From positions 3,146,001-3,210,000 of the forward strand of contig JASXTE010000007.1 of NCBI GenBank assembly GCA_030280995.1: 64,000 nucleotides of DNA, given 5' to 3'. The position numbers were made by a program, and so were the translations under genes. The first letter of the stretch is position 1. Each line of letters begins with the position of its first letter. Origin of the DNA: Hemileia vastatrix (taxonomy: Eukaryota; Basidiomycota; Pucciniomycetes; Pucciniales; Zaghouaniaceae). Positions 1-11,200 of this stretch are shown piece by piece. A model generated the notes under the pieces. The model was not told the origin of the DNA. It did not search any database and saw only the letters and a program-made list of their open reading frames with translations.

Positions 1-823
1 ATTTCTTTTCAATACAATCCCCCCCAGACTTTCCAACTCCTCTCTTATAATTTCTACCTTACCTCTTTCAATCTAAAGGGAGTAAAAGGGGGTGGAGAAG
101 GGAGAAAAAGGAGTGATCTCAAGGGAGGTGGGATAAAGAGGTTTGGAGAGGCAACCACAAAGTGTGAGGATGAAATATAACAGGTAAGAGAGAATTAAAA
201 TGAGCATAAGGGGGAAGATTTAACAGGGGAAAAACATGACATGGTCCAGAAATTGAAGGAAAAAATATGTAAGGAGAATTTCAAAATAAATTAAATAATA
301 TATATTTATATATATGTAGAACATAACAACAAACAGGAATGGGTTATATCCTGAAACCATAAAAAATAAAACCCAAATTCTAGTGTACTAATTATTAGAC
401 ATATGGTTCATCATCATAAAATTCCACCCTTAATATTTTGATTTATTGAAGAAGAAGGAAATATATTATTTAAAAATAATAGTGACCAGATCATTTTTTC
501 ACTTTATTAAAAAATGATATGTACTAATTATATAAATGATACCTCTAATTTAATGTATTTTAATTATATTTAAAGAAAAATTTTAACTTTCAAAAATATT
601 TTAAAGCTTGAAAAAATTGATAATTCCTGATCATAATATTAGAATAAATATATATATTTAAAAAACTTTTAATGATGAAATACAATGAAAAATATCAGTA
701 AATTACATATTTTCTCTTCAAAAACTTCTTATGATATTAATTAATTTCTCTATATATTGATAGCTCCACAAACTTATGTGAAGATGTAAAATAGATTTTG
801 ATTTGATTTACACTATGCAATGT
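1..823. other. Gene-free AT-rich stretch with a G/A-rich start
   Basis: The first ~200 bases are purine-rich with several runs of three to five G, resembling the G-rich arrays inside the DNA transposons near 33.0 and 62.7 kb, so this may be the edge of another family-B copy. From about 280 to 823 the sequence is plain AT-rich DNA with stops in all frames. I see no gene. Confidence 0.5.
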
Positions 824-1045
824 AGGGGGTGGACTTGCTAGCAAGTCCCCAACCTGAACTCAGACAGAACTCAGATGGAAATCAAACTAAACTCATACTT
901 AACTCTAGTTGAAAACCCACCCAAAACTGCTCTGCTGAGTGGTGTTCATCCCTGATTGTATGGTTTCTTTATCAATAGCTCAATGTGTGTTCAATCTGTG
1001 GTGAATTTGGGTCCCAGGTTGCAGACTTGCTAGCAAGTACCCCCC
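824..1045. mobile_element. MITE with palindromic subterminal motif
   Basis: A 222-bp element with inverted ends: it starts AGGGGGTGGACTTGC and ends GTACCCCCC. Just inside each end sits the palindrome ACTTGCTAGCAAGT. It has no coding capacity. A partial inverted relative lies at 40953-41060 and a decayed end at about 1345-1375. The short length, inverted ends and repeat copies fit a MITE; no clear target duplication is visible. Confidence 0.55.
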
Positions 1046-1689
1046 ATATTCCATGGTGTTACATGAGAAATTACTATTAGATATGAATTTATAACGCAGA
1101 AGCACATTACTTTTAAAATCTTATGCATTTTCCAGTCTGTTAATGTTATGGACTTCACTAATATAAATATTCCTTTTATAATTAGGGTAATTGAGATTAC
1201 AATACTCTTGGAAATAATGATCAACTGTGCTTCAATAAGTATTCAACTTGTCTTTGAGTTTATTTCAGAGAGGCTCTAAGCTTGATTTTTGGTTAATTCA
1301 TCACTTCCTCATTATGTGCTGAATTAAATATGAATTTGGGTTCAAGGTTTCAGACTCACTAGCCAGTCCTCCCTCCATATTTTGTGGTGAAACCTAACCC
1401 TAATTCCGACTCTGATTTTCAAAATTTTACAAAAACTTGAAAAGTGTTAATGAAGATGAGAAAAAAAGGAGTTCAATAAGTTCAATCTTATCCAGATAAG
1501 AGTCATGCATATATTTTATTATGAAATTTTCATAAAAGGAATGAGATATCATATAGGCATGAAAAAAAAAGATGGAACTTGATTGAAAAGTAAAAAAAAG
1601 AGTGAGAAAGATTGATGTTGTAACTGTTATAAAATTGAATATGGAGTAGGTGAAATGCATAAAGAATGTGCAATGTATGTGTTTTAATG
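1046..1689. other. Gene-free AT-rich stretch
   Basis: AT-rich sequence with a decayed copy of the preceding MITE end near 1345-1375. Short open frames here have low-complexity F/S/I-rich translations and no family resemblance. No gene is supported. Confidence 0.5.
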
Positions 1690-2944
1690 ACATGGAGCCA
1701 AAAAAAAAGAAATAGGGGAAAGGGGGGATAATGACCATGCCAAGGAGGGATGAAGAGTAGGGTGATGTAGCTAAAAAAGAAAGTAAAGTGGGAGAGAAAA
1801 AAGTTTAATTCTACCATTGAAATCAAAAATAACCACTTGCAAAAAAAAATTAGATACAAAAAATAAAAAAAACAGAAAAAAAACAAAAAAATATTATAAC
1901 TAGAAATCAAAAAATAAAAAATAAAATAAAATGACTTGCCTGGAGAGATGAGATGAGAAAATAAATTAAACCAAATTGTTTGAGGGATGTTGGAGGAGAA
2001 GGGAAAAAGGAAATGAGGTATAATTGAAAAAAGAAACAGTGAAAAATTATGCAATTTCAGAAAATATGTAGTTTTATGTTGAGCTGGTAAATGAAAACAA
2101 ATGAGACATCCAAAAAAGAGACCTTCAGTGTAAATTCAAAATAAAAATGAACATGCAAAAAACAAAAACACCAAACCAAGTGAATAAAGCACAGAAGTTG
2201 AAAATTTGGAGAGTATGAAAAAAAATTAAAAGGTTTGTGTTTTAAAATGTTGGAGGGTGGTTGGCATAATGACAGAGCATATGCTGGTGGAAAGAATGTT
2301 TTGTGATTCAAGGGAGGGGAGAGCTGGTGCATGTCTGGGATCCTCATCTTCATAAATATGATTGAAATGACATATAAGCTAAAGTGTCCCCCAACCCAGA
2401 GTCAGAGTCAGAGTCATTTACTAAAACTAAAGTGATACATTCATATCTGTGTGAAGCTGCTTGCTAGTAGAGAGGTGCTTCATTATTGTCAGTAGAAAAG
2501 GTTGTTGGTAGAAGGTTTACATGATGAGTGGGAAATAGGAATTTGCCACTAAATGAGCAGATGGGGTGTGTAGATAGAAAAAATGTTATTTTTTCTCCAC
2601 AAAAATTAAGTATCATAGAGTGAAGAGACACATAAAGATGAGAAAAAATGTTATGTGCTCACAACCAAAATTAAGTATCATAGAGTGATGAGATACATAA
2701 GGATTGCATCTGAAATTATATGTCATGTGACTTGCTTACAAATCAATCATGGATGTGATGAGTTTGGGATCAGAAATTAGGAATGGAAATCAGGGTATAA
2801 GAGGTGGGATAATGCATTATTCTGGATTCCTTATCCACTAGCCCTTGGGCTAGTTGATAAGAATCTTCCACAATTAATAATCTCTGATCCCAGGAAAAAA
2901 AATGCAGATCCCTAATTGTGGATCCCTGAACATTGATACCCCCT
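1690..2944 (-). mobile_element. Internally deleted family-B DNA transposon (copy A)
   Basis: Bases 1690-2350 resemble 33.0-33.84 kb and 62.9-63.5 kb (G-rich block, then the transposase 3' end). At about 2350-2370 the match jumps to what corresponds to 34.83 kb and continues to the terminal inverted repeat ending GATACCCCCT at 2944. About 1 kb of transposase, including the catalytic core, is therefore missing. Orientation is minus, as in the fuller copy at 27.25-35.33 kb. It is a non-autonomous deletion derivative. Confidence 0.6.
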
Positions 2945-3045
2945 ATTGTATATACATTTAAATAAACCATAAAATAAATTATATTCTTTAAAAATATTGG
3001 CACATTTTTATGTATTTAATTTTGATATGTTAATAATTCTTATCT

Positions 3046-4096
3046 ACTAGCCTCAGGGCTAGTGGATAAGGATAGCATGATAATGCATTATCACACCTCT
3101 TATACCCTGATTTCCATTCCTAATTCCTGATCCTAAATTCATCACATCCATGAATTATTTTTCAGAAATTCACATGAAATATAATTAGGGATTCCATCCT
3201 TTTGTCTCTTTTCACTATATGCTACTTAATTTTGGTTAAAAACAGAAGACATTTTTTTCTATCTACACACCCCACCTGCTTACTTAGTAACAATTTTCGA
3301 CTTTTCACTCATCACCTAAACTTTCTACCAACAATAATTAAGCACCTCTCTAATAGGAGGCATCTTCACTCAGCTATGAATGCTATCACTATAATTTTAT
3401 GTGCTGAATTGAATTTTGACTCTGGTTTCAATGAAACTTGCTCTTATACCTCTTTTCTTTCCAAAAATCATTACATCATCTCAAGGGGGCCAAATATATA
3501 TCATGATCCCAGATATGGTCTTGCCACAATTCCTGAAATTCCTTGTTTAAACATCACACAACTTTTTTGAACTTCTCCTGATTCTTTTTTCAAAATTTCT
3601 CAACTTATATCCAATCACCCTATCTTCCATAATAATTCTTATAAAAAAAATCAATCCTGCTATTCAACTTTCTGTCACACTATGTTTCTTTGTTTCAAAT
3701 ATAAATGGTGCTGCTGTAAGACGTTTAGATAATCTCTTTACCATAGGATATGGTACCATAATATTATACACCAAGCGCTGTATGATTGCTATCCTTTCTC
3801 TCAAGTCTCAATCACTTTCTTGGACAACTCCACAAAAGCAACTTGGATCATCTCAAGTAATGCAAGCTGCAGGCTTCCATGGCTATGTAGGTTTTGTTTA
3901 TAGTACAACTATATGGTTGAGCTAAATTCCTGCTTATGATGTAAACCATTATTTTGATTGTAAAAAAAAGTTTCTTTAAAATGTTCTCAAATTTCTCATC
4001 ATTAATGAACTAAATTTTTATCTTCTTTCTAGATACTCTATTGCCCTTCAACTTGTGTGCAATTTCAATAAAGTTTTTATTTCTTTTCATAGTGGC
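3046..4096 (+). pseudogene. DDE_4 (PIF/Harbinger-like) transposase, truncated and mutated
   Basis: Opposite-strand relative of the transposase at 33.7-35.0 kb. It begins in the subterminal repeat (the TIR itself is lost), has a leader, then an N-terminal frame at 3202-3570 and a frameshifted continuation to about 3960. An intron of 60-70 bp with donor GTTTCT and acceptor TTTCTAG ends near 4032. The first catalytic position, Asp in GFVDGTT of the sister copy, is Tyr here (GFVYSTT). The gene ends abruptly at 4096 where the Gypsy LTR begins, right after the residues FHSGC. With the neighbouring copy at 1690-2944 it forms a head-to-head pair. It is clearly inactive. Confidence 0.65.
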
Positions 4097-5238
4097 TGTC
4101 GGCTGGTCGTCTAGAAGAAGGAGAAAATGGAAGAAGGAATGAGAGGAGGAGAAGGAGGAAAAGAGTATGGGTAATAAAAAAAATAAAATTTAATAAAATT
4201 ATTTAATTTATTGAGAGAAAAACAACGATAAGTGAGCTGGGAGGTGACAACAACTTGGTTTTATTAATATTAATATTATTTAAATAAGAGTTCTGCGCGG
4301 CAACCAAAATAATTACTATCAGACTTAGAGCAACCTTTAAAATGTTATATAAATTTTTAATTAGAATTTTATTACTAATAAAAAGAATATAAACGTAATA
4401 TAAAAATTGTATTTAAATTGTTGAGTGTATAATAAGTGATAAGGCTACAGGGGATTATCCAAGGCCCTTTTATAGGCAATGGGTCCTCTGAAGCGCTACT
4501 ATATCAGTAAATACAATGATTAGAAAGGAATAAAACAAATATATCAAAAAGAGTAAATGAAACATAACAATATAGAGAAAAACATGAAACAATTAATTAA
4601 AAGCCCAATTAAGAATCCAATTTCCCCGCCATTAATCCCCAAATCAGTAAGTGACAATAGTAAATAACTAAACAAGAGTGGAAACATAGGAACTATGAGA
4701 AATATAATTCCCAACAGATGGTCCATCCTGATTAGAGAACATTTTAAGTGAAACAAAAAAATAATTTGACGCAACAAAACAATCAATTAATCCCAATTTA
4801 GTTCAAATTAAATTATTTGTTTTTTCTAACACAATTAAGGGTCAAAAGAAGCGTCCTTAATAATTGTTTAGTGTCATATGAGAGGTATTAGTTAATATAT
4901 AAATTTAAGTAATTAATTTAAATATATTATAAATCAAATTTACACTTGTAATTATAATATATGTTTTTTAATTAATTAAATATAAATTGATAATTATTAA
5001 ATATATAAAAATGCGCCATTATTTGTAGAATATATTATATTATGCCCAATTTAATTGTATATAAAAATATATATAACCAATAAGTTTAATGTAACATTTG
5101 TATATAATAAAATTCTTATATAATTTCATTATGTAATAAAATATTAAGTTATATTCATTAAATACAAGTTTTACCCACTCTTTAAGGTTTTATAATTTAT
5201 ATATCATTTACTGGACTCCTGGAATAGCCTGGCTGACA
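4097..5238 (-). repeat. 3' LTR of Gypsy element 1
   Basis: A 1142-bp direct repeat of 12145-13286, starting TGTCGGCTGG and ending GCTGACA on the plus strand (TG...CA). Every stretch I compared is identical between the two LTRs, and they are exactly collinear (offset 8048), which implies a young element. A TATA-like TATAAAAGG lies at 4466-4474 on the minus strand. The 5 bases outside (GTGGC) do not match those beyond the other LTR. Confidence 0.93.
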
Positions 5239-5253
5239 CTCCCTCACTCTAAA
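5239..5253 (-). other. Polypurine tract of Gypsy element 1
   Basis: Directly next to the 3' LTR, the minus strand reads TAGAGTGAGGGAGTG, a purine-rich run in the place where plus-strand DNA synthesis is primed in LTR retrotransposons. The same tract abuts the LTRs at 41671 and 53493. Confidence 0.8.
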
Positions 5254-5273
5254 AAAAACAATAAAAAAAAATG

Positions 5274-8200
5274 CTAAGATTTTTTCTTTTTGTATTTTTT
5301 CAACAGAGCAGGCAGATTTGAAATTTCTTTGCCAGGTATCCATGCATCATGTTCAGATGATTTGTTCTTATATCTCAATAAATATTCAGTACCTCTTTCA
5401 GAAGTGATAATTCTATCATTGAGAATTTTATCAATTTCTGCTGTTTCTGTGACTTCCTGAGGGTTCTTCTTAGGTCTTCCTCTTCTTTTTGGAAATAAGT
5501 CACTGTTGGAAGTATAAGGTTTAAGCAAAGAAATGGGAAAGACAGGATGTTTCCTATCATATGGAGAATACAATACAACTTCTACTGCATTATCACCAAC
5601 CATTCTTTTAACAACAAATGGTCCTACAAAAGGATCTTTTAATTTGTGGTTACCTTGTAAATTGAAATGGACAGTAGAGATCAACACTTCATCACCCTTG
5701 TTAAATGTGTATTCTTTATGGGATTTATCCCATCTTTTCTTTTCATATTCAAATGCTTTATCAATACAACTCTGAGCATGTTTTCTGCATAGCTGTTGCA
5801 TTTGCATAAAAGATTTTACACCAGGATGTAGTTCCAACTTAGGTAATTTATTATTGAGAATCTGAGCAGGAGTGTTTGGGACATAACCTAACCAAAGCTC
5901 AAAAGGCTTTTTCTCAGTGACAGAATGAACAGTGCTATTATATGCAAATTCAAGACCAGGCAAAAGAGTGAGCCAATCATGAGTAAATCTGTCATTATCT
6001 TTATATTCTAAACCAAAGGCACAATACCTTCTAATCATATCTTCCAGAGTTTGAATCATTCTTTCAGCTAGACCATCAGTCTGAGGATGGTGAGCTGTAG
6101 ATAATTTTAACTCACAGCCACAAATATCCATCAAAGAGGTCCAAAACTCAGAAGTGAATTTTGGATCCCTATCAGAGATAATGGCTTTTGGAAAACCAAT
6201 AATATTAAACATGTAAGACCACCATAAGAAAGCTAATTCTTTGGTGGATACATCTTTGTGGGTTGGAATAAATTTGCACATTTTTGTGAATCTATCAACT
6301 ATTACCCAACAAGAGTTAAAGCTGTCTTTACCTGCAACAGGAAGACCAGTGACAAAATCCATATTAATGATTTGCCAGGGAGCACTAGGTGCTTCAATAT
6401 GTTGTAATAACCCTGCTCTTTTACCTGTCAACCTTTTAGATTTTTGGCAGGAATCACAAGATTCAACATATAATTTTGTGTCTTCAGACATATTAGCCCA
6501 CCATGCAGTGTTTTTGATTCTAATCAATGTTTTTTCAAGATCAAAATGACCAGCTAATATGTCATCATGACAAAGTTTGAGGATAGTTTCTTTCATTGAA
6601 GGAGGAATAACAATTACATTGGTAAGCTTCCTTCTATAATAAATATAACCATCTTCAATAGAAAACTTTCCTTTATTTAAAGCATTTTGGTATTTTGCAG
6701 GAAGAGTTTTTATTAATGCTTGAATTGAAGCATTCTTAGGATCATTCAAAATAGTAACTAATTTATTTAAGTCAGAATCTTTATCATATGAATCCAGTAT
6801 TAACTGTAATAACTCTTCTTCCATGTCAACTATAAATATACCATGTATATGAACAGTGTCATCCTCAGGTACATAAGCAGGATTGGAGTCATTATTTGGC
6901 AGAGGCAATCTGGAGAGCATATCAACATTAGAGTGAACATTTCCAGCTCTGTGGATAATAGTCATCCTTCCTCTGTATTCCTGAACAGCAAGTTGCCACC
7001 TGAACATATGTCTGTTAGGTGTTTTGAGGTTTAAGAGAGATTTCACAGCACTACAGTCAGTTACCAACTCAAATTTTTGGTCATCCAAGTAGTAATGAAG
7101 TTTCTCAAGAGCCCAAACAACTGCTAAGCACTCCAATTGAGTGGCACCATATTTCAATTCACTATTTCTTAAGGTTCTTGAAATATAACAAATTACAACC
7201 TCTGAGGATTTATCATTAATAATTTGCTTTTGGTGAAGGGCAGCACCCAGACCAATAAAGCTAGCATCTGTATAAAGTACAAATGGCTTGTTAAAATCTG
7301 GGAGAGCCAATATAGGGGCTGTCATTAAGCAATTTTTCAATGTATTAAAAGCTTTCTGACAGTTATCATTCCAGAGAAAAGCAACATCTTTTCTGGTTAG
7401 TTTTGTAAGAGGCAAGGCTATGACCTGATAATTTTTAATATATTGTCTATAATAGCCACACATACCTAAAAAACTTTGTATCTCTCTTACAGAAGTTGGT
7501 GCTTTCACATTTTGAATGGCAGCAACTTTATTATGGTCTACACAAATTTGTAAGCCTGACACAACATGGCCAAGGACTTTCAAAGATTGAAAACCAAATT
7601 TACACTTTTTTAAAGATAAGGTCATATTGATTTCATCCATTTTTTGGAAAACTCTATTTAAATGAATCATATGTTCATCAAAAGTTTTAGAAAAAACAAT
7701 AATATCATCAATATAAACCATGAGCCAACCTTCAATAATTTCTTGATGGAAAGTGTTATCCATGACTTTTTGGAAAACTGAAGGAGCATTTTTAGGGCCA
7801 AATGGCATCCTAACATACTTATATATTCCCATATGAGTAGCAATAAGCAAAAAATTTTGAGAATTTTTCTCAACTGGAACTTGATGATAACCTTTATTAC
7901 CATCCAGACAACTAATAAATTTTGCACCTTGCAAGGTAGCATGTATTGAATTAATTCTGGGTAAAGGATAAATATCATCAACAGTATAAGTATTTAAAGC
8001 TCTGTAATCTCCACATAATCTAGCCTTATCTTTTTCATAAGAAATTAAGACTGGGGAGATGACACAATATTTGGGGGTGACATCCACTTTCTCAATGATA
8101 TTCATTTTCAATAATGTTTCAATATTATCTTCAATATCTTTTCTTTTTGATGGAGAAGCAGGATATGGTTTTTTCTTAAGGGAAGGAGGAATATCACTCA

Positions 8201-11200
8201 AATTACAGGATAAGGTAATTTTCATCTCTTCCTGAACAATTCCCAAGACATGAGAACCATGAGCAAAAGCCATAGGGAAAGAGGTAATAGAGGCAACAAT
8301 AGAATCCTTTTGTTCATTAGTCAAATGATCACCAAAAAAAGCGGTATTTATTTCATGTAATAAATCATCCATTTCAGTTGTTGTTCTACCTTTACATTGG
8401 GTCAGTGAGTTACAAGATTTCAACAAATGCCCAGAAGGTTTAGGAGAAGAAATTTTGAATTTTCTTTTCCCATTCATTCCTAAGGTAAAGCAATTATTTG
8501 CTGGGTCCAGTTTCACACCAAACATGGTTAAAATATCATTTCCCATAATAAACCAATTGCTCAAATTATCATTTTTCATGACAACAAATTCACAAATAGC
8601 TCTGACAAAACCACCATTATATTTGAAGAATACAGAGGTTTTGTATTTGCCAATAGGAAATAAGGTAGAACCATACCCTCTCCATTTTTCAGAAGTTATA
8701 GGCAATAATTTACTCAAATAATCCATATCCACTGAAGCCAAAGCTTTTTCAGATACTACACTTCCTCCAGCACCAGAATCAAGAACTACATCAACATTTT
8801 TACCATTAATGATAACAGGTGCCTTTAAAGGGGATATAGGAATAGAATTGTTAGTAATATCTTTAATTATCTCAGCATTTTCTACTGAAGATAAATTCAA
8901 TACACAATCTTCAGATATATTATTTAAATAATGGACATCATGTTCCAACATTAAAACATCTTTAACAGATTCATTTTCATAGGAGATATTACTTTCACAG
9001 TCACTGGAAGAATTATTGACATCAAGTTCAACTTCATCAGTGTCTTCATTTTGTTCAACAAGATGAATTTTCTTGTCACAAACATGACCCTTTTGCCACG
9101 GTTTGTTACATTTATAACAAGTACTTGTTGCATATTTTCTAGGTGCAACTGGGGCAGAGGGTTTACCAGATTTTTCTGGGAGCTTTATAGAAGGTTTATT
9201 CTGATCATTATAAGATTTACTAAGGTAATTCTTTGGTTCATATCTATGGTTGAGTAGTACTTCATTACAGATATTAATGAAAGAAGAATTTTCCCTTACA
9301 TGCTCAGTTCTAGCAACAATCAAATCCCTAAGAGAATTTGGTAATTTATACAAGATTTTATCTCTCCAAATATCATAATCCATCTTTGGATCAATTGCTC
9401 TAAGGATTTTAGTTATTTTCATCAGAAAAACAATGGGCTTTTCAACAGAGGAGGATACATATCTAGTATTCTCATACAGTCTTTGCTGAGCTAACCTGAA
9501 TTTTGAACCACCAAACTGATTCTCAATCAAGGATTTCCAATCATTCCATGTATAATGATTGTTATCTAAGAGGACAGATTCATACCACATCAAGGCTACA
9601 TTGGAAAATAAAGAAATTAGCTTAGAAACAATTTCCTCATCAGGTAGTTTATAAGATCTCTTTAAATTATCAATTCTTTGGATAAAGTGTTGCCAATCAG
9701 AGGAAGAATCACCATCAAAGGTAGGATATTGGTCTAACTTAGGCCAATTTTTCTGACTACTGGGATGGTCCATTTTTTGGTTTGAATTATTCATTAGTAA
9801 TAATTCCTGAAGTTTAGCCAGGTGTTCAGAAATTTCATTATTTACAGAAACAGCTGGTGCATGACCATCACAAGATTTTTTGCTAGTAGCAAAAGATTTT
9901 ACAGACTCATTGTCAGTTTGTTTAATGGTTGAAATATGAGGAAGAAAGGATGAACTTTGTTCAGGTTTTTTCCCTTTATTTTTATGCAGCTTACTGGAAG
10001 AAATCTCATTTAATTCATTATTGATGGTTAAGGTTGAGAACTTTTCCTGTAGGTCAGACACATAGTTTCTTATTCTTGGAATTTCAGACATCTGGTCATT
10101 CACTTTTGCAAGAGATAGAACATTTCTGTCCTCAGAAACTGAGTGTTTGGTACTTAGTGCATGGAAGTCATTTTTTAGTTTCTTCAACTCATTTTGTAGA
10201 GATTTTATTTCATTTTTGAATGAATAATTTTCCTCAATAAGGGGTTTCAATTCACTCAATGTTTTATGCAGACTGATATTTCTATCTGAGATAGCTCTAT
10301 GGTCACTTCTTATTTGTTTTTGTTGACTAAGAACAATATTCAAGGTTTCTTTGATTTTTAAATAAGCTGTATCTTGTACAGAAGAACTCACTCTACATTG
10401 CAAGTGTAAATTATTTAATCTATCATTTTCATGGATTAACACATCTCTCACATGTTTGTCTTTCACAATATTAAAATCAAGGGTATCTTTCAAAATTTCC
10501 TCAGAAGTTTTTTCAATTAAGTTATAGATTTCAGGGGGAACAGAATCATTTTTAATTGCAAGAGAAGGATTAATTAAAGATGTAGAAGTTAAATGTAAAG
10601 GTTCATCAAATGACAATTTGCTAATTACATCAATAGGGCTACTAGTTACAGGAAGCTGTCTTTTAACAGGTTTAACTGTTCTTTCACCATGTTCAATAAT
10701 ATTACCTGCAGAAGAAGATTTATTAGAAAACATACCCAAGTGACTATCAACCAAATTACTTACCATGGCAGAGGAGGAAACTTCCCCTGGGACTGGGTTT
10801 GGGATTGTGCTTGGGCCTTCTTTCTCCTGCTTTGTTGGTAGGGATGAGGAGGTGGATGGAAATTGGGTGTTCTGGATGGGCCAGGCTGATGATGAGGAGG
10901 GTGTTGCACATTCTGTTGGTAGTGACTCATTAGATAATCCCATTTCCATTGCTCTACTTCCATAGTATTTGGATTTTGGATGGTTGAGCTGGGTGGCTGT
11001 GAAGGTTGAGCCTGAAGTTGAAGCTGATTGGGAGGCAATTGAGGAGGGGCCTGGGCCTGAATCTGGTTCCTGAGTTCTTGGACCTGATCCCACAATGTGT
11101 CTACCTTTGCTTTGTACGTCATATTTTCTGTCTTCAACTCTTTTATATGACTGGAGAGGTTGCTGATTTGTTGTGGCAGAGGAAGCTTTTTTATTTTGAA

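Noticed and set aside
2770..3003. 77-codon frame also resembling 35213-35422
   Set aside because: The shared residues come from the terminal inverted repeat and subterminal DNA of the family-B transposon read in the same frame, not from a conserved protein.
4544..4786. 80-codon hydrophobic minus-strand frame, repeated at 12592-12834
   Set aside because: It lies inside the LTRs, so the repeat is due to LTR identity. AT-rich codons give Leu/Ile/Phe by composition, and there is no initiation context or counterpart in the other LTR types.
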